From NCBI GenBank assembly GCA_029532415.1, contig JAQOTA010000014.1, forward strand, positions 186,001-250,000: a DNA stretch of 64,000 nt, read 5' to 3'. The notes under the pieces are model-generated. The model worked only from the letters and a program-made list of their open reading frames with translations. It was not told where the DNA came from and did not search any database. Below, piece by piece: positions 54,530 to 64,000 of this stretch. This stretch comes from Marasmius tenuissimus. Taxonomy: Eukaryota; Basidiomycota; Agaricomycetes; Agaricales; Marasmiaceae. The translations under genes were made by a program, and so were the position numbers. Within the stretch, counting starts at the first letter, position 1. Every line of letters begins with the position of its first letter.

Positions 54530-54875
54530 TCAAATTAAAGTTCGGGAGATCGGGATCAATTTATCATCAGTACACAGAGTTTTGGTATGCCCTGTCCAGA
54601 TTCGGGGTTGTTCTTGTGAAGCTAGAGTGTGTTCGAAGCAGTGTCCGACTACATGGACGTCTGGGTTAACTCGGAATTTTGAATTCCTTGAACTTGGTAA
54701 GTTTTTCGATGGCCCACGTATGACTATTAAATATTTGAGTGTTTTGCTATTAACAAGGTCTGGAGTACAGGTCTGAGAACATTTTGAGAGGTGGCTTGAA
54801 GCCCGATCGTCACTCGCTAGCATGCCGAGCTCGCTTGTTATGTATCGAAGCTTTCAAACAGCTCCACTCGGAAAT

Positions 54876-55376
54876 TTAATGGCATCTACACCCACAAGTA
54901 CTACAGTTGTCCCCTTTCCCGCAGGCGGCATTGCGGTCGCAATCACTAGACTTGCTACAAGTCATCCATGGCCCAGATCCGTCGCCTCCAGCAGTCCAGC
55001 ACCAGTCACCACTCCCGAGCGCGCCACAGGCCTTCCAGCAATACCCGCTGCTGCAACCGTACGGATCAAAGACATCGCATACCTGGGCAGCCCCGCCCTC
55101 AATTATATCGGAACGGTCGGTGAGCTCGCTCTTAGGGCGGTCCATTGGGGCCACGGATTCCGATTGAGCGTTCTGGCGGGGCTTACTACCGATAGGATGA
55201 TCGGCACACTTGCGCACGTCGCTGGGGGTCATGCCCTCAGGAAGGTTGTTAAGATCGACGTTGAGGACGCCGAGTGAACCGCACTCTTGGGCAGTTGCGT
55301 CTGCTGAAGAGACTGCGACAGAATGAATGCTGGCGATCTGGATGACGATGGTGAGGATTCCGATGGTGAACTTCAT
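54876..55376 (-). CDS. Secreted cysteine-rich protein S2
   Basis: 166 aa, paralogue of S1. Signal peptide MKFTIGILTIVIQIASIHSV, conserved spacer LPEGMTPSDVRKCADHPIGS, and a C-terminal domain with all 12 cysteines in register with S1 (YGCSSGYCWKAC, GDWCWTAGGDGSGPWMTC, NCSTCGCRC). S2 has two extra residues in the spacer region. Changes are concentrated between cysteines. The 5' UTR intron is at 55385-55444. No lesion is visible. Function unknown, as for S1. Confidence 0.8.
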   Translation of the reverse strand: MKFTIGILTIVIQIASIHSVAVSSADATAQECGSLGVLNVDLNNLPEGMTPSDVRKCADHPIGSKPRQNAQSESVAPMDRPKSELTDRSDIIEGGAAQVCDVFDPYGCSSGYCWKACGALGSGDWCWTAGGDGSGPWMTCSKSSDCDRNAACGKGDNCSTCGCRCH

Positions 55377-55384
55377 GGTTGTAC

Positions 55385-55444
55385 CTGTTGAGCAAGTAGT
55401 CAGCTCCTTGTGTCGACCCCTCCAAAGACGTAGAGACGACTTAC
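55385..55444 (-). other. 5' UTR intron of S2
   Basis: 60 nt, starting GTAAGTCGTC and ending TTGCTCAACAG on the coding strand; same length and position as in S1. Confidence 0.65.
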
Positions 55445-56385
55445 TGGTGTCAAGAGTTGTTTGGATACGTGGAGGAAGCAGCAGTGGTAGTGTGCTGAGG
55501 AAGGTGAGGCTCGCCTCCAGTAATTATACCAATGAGTGCCAGTCTGTCTCCCCCCGTTTGGGTGGTCTATGGCTTTCTTGAGGCCTACCGACATGGGCGG
55601 TCGATCCGGATAAAGTATCTACTCACTCCATCAAGTAAAATCACTAGTATGTACATACCGGTGAGAGAACCAGACCAAATGGAGCCTTATTTGCGTGAGG
55701 GACATTGGAAGGCAAAAGGGTATCTTAAAGACAGCAAAAACGATTTGCTCCAAGGTTGACTCCCTATAGTTCTTCCTCGCGGGAACGTTGACTATGAAAC
55801 GAAGTGTGAGGGATATTTTCTGTTCCAACTTTGCCCCGGAGACTCGTTTGAGGTATTTCCTTGGAAGCCGGTGAACGTCGGTGAACTTCGAGTTGTGCAT
55901 CATACATTCGATGATGCGCCACCCCAGTGCGAGCTCCAACCGACTGGAATACTTCATAGTCAGGCCTGTCAGTTATCGTAAGTAGGTTTCGCTCTAAACC
56001 CGGGACTTGTGAAGTTGCGGCAATGACCGAAGGGGGCTCTCAATGTACTCTGGCTCGATAGATCGATCATGCGCGTTATCCGACATTTCGGCATTTCGCA
56101 AGCTGTTTTAGTGCGGAATCGTGTTGGTTCATGCTCGAAAATGATATTGCTAGTCGCCGCAGAGACGGCTAATATCACGGGCTTTTGATAAGGTTCAACC
56201 AACGAGAACAAGGCGCATGGGTGTGTACTGGCCAAAGCGGGCTTGCCATCCAACTTCAGAATAAGCCCACCTCACGAGGTGCTTCTGTTCAGTTGCCAAT
56301 CGCCGCTGGACAAGGAGTCACCTGCACTGAATTCCTTCATAGCTATTTCTCCAGAAGCTAGAATCTTGGATGTTTCCATGCCAAA

Positions 56386-57139
56386 GTCGTTCAATCTAAT
56401 AGACAAGCACGTGGGTCTTGCAGGCAAACAAAGTCCAGGTCTGGTCAGGAAGCTTTGAATCCACTATTCTGGCACAGGGAGATGCGTTTCGCAGTGAATC
56501 AAAAAAGATCCGTGTTGCGAGCCGACTTCGAATGTGTGAAGAATCTGTAGGAATGGGACTGGTTCTTGAATGGCCTCACTGTTCTGTCGGTGTAGTGGTA
56601 CCAGGCGGCCGTGTGTGATCAGTTCGATGTACCAGGGATCCCGCGAGCTCTTTAGCACAAGGCAAAGTGAGAAAGCACACCCCCTCGGACCTTGGAATAT
56701 CGACTGAAGTAGAACCACAAGAGACTGACGAACAGGTTAGCATTGCAGCGTTCGAGTCTATTGTGAGTCATATCACCGTGGAGACCAGATTCGGGAACTT
56801 TCATCAACATGTGAACATACGGGAATCTTTGGAAACGAACCATGCAGCACATACGACGCTGATGTAGACTCCACTGATCTTTCCATGCATGATCAAGATC
56901 ATCTTCGGTTGAAGGTGGCCGTAGAGTCTACGTGTTGTGCACAGCGAGATGATGGCCTGAGGTGGTAAACTTCACCAAGTCGAGTGGAGAGCCGTGGGGA
57001 GTATGAAGCGTAATTTGGCTGGGGATGCAGATGGAAAAGTTGAATGAAGAAATCTCAAAACATGGGTCGCCATTCGAGTATCCGGGAGGTAAATTGAGGT
57101 TTCAAAAGTGTCGGTCAAAGAGTTCGCCCCATCGAGTCC
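56386..57139. other. Region with no recognised gene
   Basis: Short frames only, on both strands (for example 56464-56852 minus and 56667-56867 plus). No family motif seen. Confidence 0.4.
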
Positions 57140-57690
57140 GAAATGGCGATCTTCCTGTTGTCGTTATCCCGTAAAAAAAAGCAACAGTTAGCCGGATTCT
57201 GGACAATGAAGACGACCTGTTTGCTGAGTACATCAGAAGGATTTCTCAAGCTCGTCAAGTTGAATAGGTATGGAGATGGATATCGCATGTTGTCGAAGGC
57301 TCAAGCGACGACAGTACTGGGAGCCAGTAAGTCAAGTTATCGTATCGTTGAGTTTTTGCGGTATTAGTCGTCGTCAGGGTGGCCTTAAATGCGTTCAAAA
57401 TGGCTTGTGCTGCATATGCTGCATTAGAAGTTGATCCAAATGAGAGGCCCCATGGGAAGAGACGTCCTAGAAAGATTGCGAGACAGAATTTTCGTAGTGA
57501 CATGAATGAAGGTGAGAGGCCAGAATGAGATTTGTGTTCAAGATCCTGGCCTTGTTTGGACATCCTACCGATTTATATGATTATATTCTCCCTAGTCTCA
57601 CTCTCGCAGCTGCAGACCCTTGATTTAAAGAAGCTAACGCCGAAAAATAGGCCAGGAACGAGCGCAGGACAAGGTGGGAAGAGGAAGGCA
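57140..57690. repeat. Dispersed repeat, copy 2 (first copy at 23800-24294)
   Basis: Starts TTGTCGTTATCCCGTAAAAA and ends just before module copy g. Shared order of landmarks with copy 1 over ~500 bp, with many substitutions and small indels, so the duplication is old. Confidence 0.6.
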
Positions 57691-57704
57691 GTCAACAAGC
57701 GCCC
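57691..57704 (+). repeat. Boundary module copy g
   Basis: Exact GTCAACAAGCGCCC. The downstream half is weaker (TGTTTTACTCGTGACATCAC). Confidence 0.6.
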
Positions 57705-59589
57705 ATAACAAATGTTTTACTCGTGACATCACGACGGCCCGTGTGCACTCACCAAATCTGACAGTCATTTAAATCGTTGTAACTTCGGGCACCTTTCGAA
57801 CGTTTACCAGCATCAGACGTCGAAAATTTGCACCTATTTCTTCCACCTCCAAAAATCTCATCCAAGTGCTCCGGTCTTTTCTACTCAACATGAACCATGA
57901 CGAAAAATTAGCACGAGCAGTTCAGAGTTTGTAGAGAGGCTGAGTAGAAAGGCATACCCTGATGGTCACAGGTCAGTATCATAGTCTATACAGCTCTATA
58001 TCTGACGGTCTTACAGGTTATACAGGTTCCAGCAAGCTCCTAGGGCCCTAGGTCCCAAGCACAGCGGCGCCGTCTTCAGGAAAAGTGCTGTGCCGAATGC
58101 CTACTAGCACGTCGTGGGTTCAAATTTCACCGCACCGAATGAACGGCTTTCAACCATACTTTCCCTCCCCGGTATGCAACTCGACTTTTAGCCAATATTC
58201 TTCACTTTGCTCAAACACGATGTCGCGCAGACATTTTTGTTCGACGTGATGGATGTCGATCGCACGGGTAGTACCGTAATTCGTGTTCCTTTTGATCCAA
58301 CCTTGCATAGAGCAACTCATGCTTCTCAACGCCGTGAAGCTCAGCACGTCCAGTGGTTTGGAAAAACGATATCAAGCGTCGAGCATATATGTGGCATTTT
58401 CATGAGTTTGGGTTGGAGATGGCCGGGGAAGAGGTTTGCACGATGACGAGTGCGTGTCTCTTCTCTTCTTCCCCTTGATCCTGAAATCCTTATACCCATT
58501 GGTTTGCACTTTTAGTCCGGCATCCACCATTCACACTCTTCACCTCCCGCGTCTTAGACCCGTCACGCTCGCGCACACACGTCCGAGTGTCAATTCCTGG
58601 TTGATAACCGTTGACCAGGATCCCCTCACGCTCAGCCGCTGAACAATTCTCAGATCTCCCCCTCTTCTGCCGTGGCGTTTTCTTGGTTCTTTCGAGCACC
58701 ACCCATCTCGCAAACCTAGACCCCAATCTTCCTGCATGTGACGCAGCTCCGGCTAGGCAAAAACCAGCAACCATACATCCAGCGAGGGCCCCCACCACCC
58801 AGTACCTGCATACCCCTTTTCTATGTTTCCATTTTGCCCGCACGAGACCTACCGGCAACTCTCCACCGACAACACAGTTTGACGTTCCCTCGACTTTGCC
58901 CCGTAGGGTACAATCTCGGATTTCTCGAACACAAAGGCGGCAGCCCTGACTTCGTTCCTCGGCTGACGAATTTGGCTCGAATCTGTAACGAATTCGAATG
59001 CTTCTGAGACGACCACCGACCAGTGATCTGTCTGCTTGGAAAAGCACAAGGAAGGCGGCCCAATGGCGATGGAGGGAGCTGATCTGGTTGTAGAGGCAGT
59101 GGAATGACGGAGTTGTTCTCATTCAACTTACACGGTAGCTCGTGGGCTCTCCGGAGTCCGTTGGTGTCAGAGATGAGGCGAGACAACGTGGCCCCGAGAT
59201 GCTGTATTGCACTGGTGGGACCTGGGCGTTGGTTCCCAACCCTGACATTCGTCATTTGGTAATCGAGCGGGATTCACCCAACTTTAGGAATACGGGTCAC
59301 AGGGAACGAGGGGGGAGAGCTCGAGGAACTCATGGCGTAGGGATCCGTTCCTTGCGGATATGGTTGGATCGATTCTGCTTGGGGTGCCTCCTTCAGCGCT
59401 AGTGACGGTCGGCAGAACTGAAGTCTGCGAGTAGGTTAGACACGGACACAATCCAGGGCTTCGTCACTACAACATTCGTCAACTTCAGTAAGAAGACAGC
59501 TACACCCCCAACATCGGGTACTGACAGACTGAACAGACTCATGCCTGAATCCTTTGGAGTCGATTAATGTCCACCAGACAGAACCGTGT
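57705..59589. other. Region with no recognised gene
   Basis: The longest frame (58490-59122, minus) overlaps other frames of similar quality and has no motif. The plus-strand stretch 58380-58450 loosely resembles the GLQGIMGKR exon end of the DUF1275 remnants, but too weakly to call. Confidence 0.4.
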
Positions 59590-62165
59590 TCTCCTACTTA
59601 CGGTTTTTTGAGTCCTCCGGCGGGCCTCGACCATCAACTGGCGACTCTCCTTCACCGTCAGCCTTCAGCTCCATATGGTAAAGGGAGACGCTGGAAGCGA
59701 AAGTTCAAGACCAGGGGACGATCCGGAGTGTTGGATTTTCGTCAGGGAGAGATGAGGATTTAGGGTGGAGACCTCCCAAGTATCGAGCACTGGACCTTTC
59801 CGACGTGGTTTCGTCTGGATTGTGGGGTAAACGAGAGGTGTCGATGGCTAGGAAATTCGAGTACTGGTTGGTGTTGGGGCTTGTTTTGGCGCTTTCTGAG
59901 GATTGTCTCCAACGGCAGTCGAAATTGGTTTACATATGGAGGTGGGTGCTGGTGACGGTCAACAGGGGCCCTCTTCATACTAGCGTTTAGATTAAGCTGC
60001 TTACGGTGTCGGGGTGATTTCTTGAAGGGCGGTTGGCGGCGGATTGGGAAATGGACGTGGATTGTGGGTGCGATACGTACGCCACTGTTGTCCTGGATCC
60101 ACTTTGGCCTTGGCACGACCAATATGGGGAACACCTTTGTACCCGGAACGGTTCTGCCCGGGGTGTGGTCATCGAAGCGGTTGATAATCTGGTGAGCACA
60201 ATCTGAGATGAGAGATCCTTGGACTGATGAGTTTTTCTCTTGAATAGCAGCACCTTGTATTGAGTAGAGAGCTCCGATCACCAAGGAACTTTGATGTCTA
60301 AGATGATAAACCGCTTGGCTGTCTGATGTTATCTTCCCCTTCAATACGCACAGCTACCTAGATGCACTCCGATGATCCAGTGAATCATTAGTGAAAAATA
60401 AAGATGAATATCTCACCCAGAGTCTGAAATCTGGTCACTCACCCAACACGAGACCTCTCGCCGACAACCAGAGCACGCCCAAATGATTGTCCGGATTGAT
60501 GACCATGACCCACAAATTCATTTTACCCCCAGGGAAGCTTGGGTTTCCGGAGGATCAACCACCGAATACAAGGAAACGAGCAGGGGAACGTCGACTGCAG
60601 GTGCACTGATGACTCTCAATTTCACAGGTATGTGCGATTCTGTTCATCCTCACTTACGCGTCTTAACATCTGCATTTGCACCGAAGGTACAGGTATCGAA
60701 GTCTATGGCTCAGCAGCCCTTTGGCCCCTCACCTCCCCTGCCGTTCTAAACTTCTTTACCGTCGATGGTGGAACCCCTGTCCAATGGACACAAGACCCCA
60801 GGACTTATGCCGGGCCACCGAACGACGTCAAAATGTTCAGTGCACTCGACTTGAAGGACGGGGCGCATACGCTCGTCATGCAGGTCAGGGCACAGGACAG
60901 TGGCACTTGGATAGACTATCTCGAAGTCACTACCAGCGAATCCTCTCAGATCACGACAAGCTCGCCAGAACTGACCGGCACGCCGCCTCTCTCCGGCAAA
61001 CCATCGTCTTCTACCTCAGAAAGGTTGCGCGATACTGATGGTGTTCTGTCGCCGGGTACTGCTGCTGGTATCGCTGTTGGGGCAACGTCAGGACTCTTTC
61101 TGATGCTTATACTCATAGCATGGGGTCTACGACGTCGTTGGCGAAGATCCAAGAAGAGAAGTGGAGAGTCTGAAGTGGGCCAGTCATCCCAAATAACAGA
61201 AGGTTTGTCTTTCAGTTGCTCGCTCCAAATTTAGTCGTTCGGTCAATTTTATAAACTTTTACTTATTCTTTATATTAGGCAGTCAGGCGTTTTGGTCAAC
61301 GAGATCGCAATTGCAATTGGACGCCCATATTCGACCCTTTCCGTTATACGCGAGCAGCACTACGAAGACACCAAGGAAGCAGCCGCCATCCTCGGGCAGC
61401 GTATCACGGCCCGTCAGAGATTCTGCCCCTAGCTACCAGCCGAATATACATCGTCGAGACAATCTGCCACCGTCTTATGGGCCGTAAAGGAAGGGTTCAG
61501 TCTGCAAATGGGTATGTTGTTACTCCTCCCCTTAAATTCACAGATTTGTTTATAATATACCCGTGCAGACCTTACATTCAGTGTGGTATCCGATTTGAGG
61601 GTGCGTTGATCATGAATAACGAACTTCATGCATTCAGCATGAATGTCTATGCATTCCCGGCGGTCGGCGGCTGCAAAATATTGAAGTAGACGTCGTCCGA
61701 TTAGTAAATGAAAAATGCTGCCCAGAAGGAGAATAAGGTATCTCAAGCTCCGAATTGTATTTGCGGCTCTCTCTCATATACCGGACACACGGCACTGTGA
61801 AGTCAACTCGAGGTCGACGTCTGTAAGTTTGATATCAAAATTTGAGCAAATGAACGACCGGTGTCTGCTCGCCGCTATCTACCTTCAGCCACCATCATTT
61901 TAGGATATCGTTGAACAGAAATTATTATTTTGCATCGGTTTATCCTCGCAAATGGTGTCGGAGAAAGGGCAGCGCCGCAGCGGGAGAACAATCTCAAAAC
62001 CGAAAATAACAAGTTGTTACTAATCACTGGGGCGCTTGTGAGAGCTTCGAGATCTCCTCAGTCTGAAACTGGCAAAGAGTAAAGAGTAAGGTTGAAAGCA
62101 GAATCGAGACTTGGATCATAGCCTGCCATACATGCGTAACCCGGTAAGGAAGTTTGGACCCACCT
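59590..62165 (+). repeat. Segmental duplication carrying T2 (copy at 45590-48920)
   Basis: Same order of features as copy 1, without the extra ~680 bp. Homology fades near GGAAGTTTGGACCCACCTTA at about 62150. Confidence 0.75.
60483..61487 (+). CDS. Single-pass membrane protein T2, three exons
   Basis: Predicted 289 aa. Exons 60483-60627, 60687-61202 and 61279-61487 join in frame (870 nt). Ectodomain as in T1 (IDDHDPQIHFTPREAWVSGG, IEVYGSAALWPLTSP, HTLVMQVRAQDSGTWIDYLE). The Ser/Thr/Pro stalk is shorter than in T1 by about 30 residues. One membrane helix at about residues 173-200 (GIAVGATSGLFLMLILIAWG) is followed by LRRRWRRSKKRSG. The tail ends NLPPSYGP. The exon 2 donor (GTTTGTC) and exon 3 acceptor (TATATTAG) align with those of T1. 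No lesion seen. The function of this family is not known. Confidence 0.8.
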
Positions 62166-62391
62166 TAGGCACCACTTGTGACAGGTGCCGAAGGCCTAAT
62201 TGGGGGGGTTCCTTGTACGTGAGAAAGGGGCCTAAGAGGCCTTCGCACGGATCAGCAAATCGATGCCGTCACGTCTCTGTTGCTGCTCACCACCACCGTC
62301 GACGTGCTTGATACCCCACCCACGGCAAAAATCAGTCGACCTTTCTCGAATCCATACCCCGCAGTTCTCACATAATAAAATCTTTCTTTTC
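62166..62391. other. Region with no recognised gene; inverted GC-rich pair
   Basis: GTGCCGAAGGCCT (about 62185) and AGGCCTTCGCAC (about 62237) are near reverse complements around a ~45-nt loop. No gene is visible. Confidence 0.35.
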
Positions 62392-62610
62392 TACTTCTCC
62401 CTGCTCACGACGACACAAATAACGGTAGATTATTCGATCGCACGACCCGTCCGTCGCATATCCGCACCAGCCTTGATGCCCTCGATCCTTGTCGAGAACA
62501 TGTCAACTGGAGCTCGAATAATAAAACAATGTATTCTATCGTTCTCCCTACTCTCTACGACACAAATAGCTGTAGTTCATTCAATCGCACGGCCTGTTCG
62601 TCGCGCCTCC
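62392..62610. repeat. Diverged direct repeat, spacing about 145 bp
   Basis: TTCTCCCTGCTCACGACGAC at about 62395 recurs as TTCTCCCTACTCTCTACGAC at about 62542. It is followed in both by ACACAAATA, then a TTCGATCGCACG or TTCAATCGCACG variant and CCGTC or CTGTTCGTCGC. Confidence 0.6.
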
Positions 62611-64000
62611 ATAGTACATACCACCGTCGACGCCCTCGACTATGGTCGAGGATATTTCGGTATATCCGAAAAATCCTTGGATGCCTCAGATATTCACGTT
62701 CGAGCCCTGGGGTTCTTCCTCGCCTTCGTCTCTCATTGGTAAGCGCACCTGGGCTCTGCCCGCTGAAATCAGGCTCCACCTCCGTCGATTCTCCCCTCGA
62801 AATTGCTAGGGAATCATCAGTGAAGCCCACAGGCCACTAGTTCAAGAAGCTGAGAGCTACTAGGGTGTCTATGTGTTGGGTGAGTCTCAAAAACATACGG
62901 CAGCTCATTTGAGGCTAAAATATATGTGGTTGTGTCGCCGTATCATCGACTCTCGGCTTTGCTCAATGGAGCAATACTAGCTATATCTACCGTCATAGCT
63001 CCTATGCGATCCCGAGAAGTGTCGGAATGTTTGTTTAGAGCATTCCCAGCCTCCTCAATTTCCCGCCTTCCTCATTTTGGATTTTCCTGGTGCACCCCGT
63101 ACGTTTGACTGACCCAGCTTGCCTCGACATGCTCACACAAAGCTGTCTGCAGCACAACAGTGACATTCTCGTCTCCAGAGTCCAGACTAGCGTAGCCAAA
63201 CGACGTTCTACTTGTGGATGTCACCCCTTGCTCATTACTCCATATTTTAGCCCAACAACCGCTCGATCACACTGTCCAAATCATTACCAGGAGTTAATGG
63301 AGCTTCCACTGCAGTGTCACAATGATTAGTTTTCGCATTCTCCTTGTTATACCTCAAAAACTATTCTCTCCTTGTCAACTCCGTTATATGTTTTCCGAGT
63401 CGTCGTCGGCTAACCCTCCACATTGTACCAGAACCTACCATTACCATTGATTATTTCTAGATCTACACCTTAACGGTTGATTTGGGCCTAATAAGGATTC
63501 AAATAACTTCCTGGAGATGTCCCGCGCAAGTTATACCTTAGAAATTAGAGGATTGGTGTGCTTCTGTGGTCTCGGGCAATCTTCCTTGTTTTTTAAACTC
63601 ACTCCGTCATCAAAAATCGTCGAAATAACAGTACAGAAACTCCCTAAATATGCCAAGGTACATACACTAGGAAAAAGATACCACGTTGGATGCATTTTCG
63701 AAACTCGAAAATAGAATCAACAGCCTAAATATTTGATTTTGCGGATATTCAGGCAAAATTCAAAATTTGCAATTGATTACGCCAACTTTTCACTGCGTTT
63801 TTGCTATAGCAAGTATTCAGAATGTTTTTTGCATTTTTGGGTTGGGCAAAAGGCATATAACGTGGTAGATTTTTCCTAGTGATATCATATTTATATGGGA
63901 ATTTTTGAAATGGTCGTAACAACTACTCAAGCGGGGACTGCCAATAAAGGTTGTTGTAGGTGATGGCGGGATCCATCGTTTGGTTGTTACAAAGAAATTT
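62611..64000. other. Terminal region with no recognised gene
   Basis: Short frames only. The last ~400 bp are rich in A and T with many AAA and TTT runs. No inverted repeats or family motifs were found by eye. Confidence 0.4.

Larger units (their letters stand above)
54530..56385. repeat. Tandem duplication block B with S2
   Basis: Second copy of the ~1.9-kb block at 51910-53800. Divergence in the flanks is clearly higher than in the S coding region. Confidence 0.75.

Noticed and set aside
58060..58140. tRNA-like sequence with a B-box-like stretch (GTGGGTTCAAATTTCACC) near a CGCACCG end
   Set aside because: The T-arm can be drawn, but I could not fit an A box, a D-arm or a 7-bp acceptor stem upstream. 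At best it is a tRNA-derived relic.
58380..58450. Fifth DUF1275 remnant after module copy g
   Set aside because: Only a short loose resemblance to the GLQGIMGKR exon end, with no other exon of the family nearby.
58490..59122. Minus-strand open frame of 210 codons as a gene
   Set aside because: No recognisable motif, no homologous copy in the window, and overlapping frames on both strands are almost as long. GC-rich sequence explains the open frame.
1..64000. CRISPR arrays, rRNA genes or bacterial operon structure
   Set aside because: No regularly spaced repeats or rRNA-like sequence seen; introns and gene families show a fungal nuclear genome.

Overview
The window looks like an accessory, repeat-rich stretch of a mushroom-forming basidiomycete (Agaricomycetes) genome. 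Genes carry many short introns of about 50-80 nt. The recognisable families are typical of that group: NACHT NTPases of the 'GASHTAEQQYERG' type, F-box-like proteins that start with a coiled coil, single-pass membrane proteins ending in PPSYGP, cysteine-rich secreted proteins, DUF1275-like membrane proteins and a chromodomain Ty3/gypsy element. I see no rRNA, no convincing tRNA and no CRISPR. All calls come from reading the sequence; no database search was run.

Layout. 1-4619: poorly readable gene remnants, then an intact five-exon NACHT gene (N1). 6258-15488: a complete Ty3/gypsy retrotransposon on the minus strand, with LTRs that look identical, a 5-bp target duplication, gag, pol and a 199-bp MITE inside pol. 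15489-18397: first copy (U1) of a repeated unit containing a DUF1275 remnant (D1). 18398-20389: intact F-box gene F1. 20533-21765: a DNA element with long inverted repeats. 21956-22967: a stand-alone N-terminal NOT3/NOT5 domain gene. 24365-26326: a 1.96-kb element with ~370-bp inverted repeats, containing a nested 150-bp MITE. 26327-30504: rest of unit U2 (D2). 30505-31193: another inverted-repeat element. 31404-34107: NACHT gene N2 with a one-base frameshift. 34108-40932: units U3 and U4 (D3, D4). 41488-42884: NACHT gene N3, truncated. 45590-48920 and 59590-62165: two copies of a segment carrying a membrane-protein gene (T1, T2). 49327-51837: F-box gene F2 with a premature stop, plus a 3' fragment F3. 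51910-56385: tandem duplication of a secreted cysteine-rich protein gene (S1, S2).

Taken together, the region is a birth-and-death zone. Putative cell-surface, secreted and signal-sensing proteins (T, S, N), F-box proteins and DUF1275 genes have been duplicated locally and are now in different states of repair. At least five mobile elements have inserted. The most unusual structure is a repeating unit of roughly 2.2-3 kb whose boundaries carry a short conserved sequence (core GTCAACAAGCGCCC). That core recurs about nine times on one strand, and the retrotransposon has inserted inside one copy. Whether the NACHT and secreted proteins act together, for example in self/non-self or defence responses, is inference from family knowledge and not shown by the sequence.
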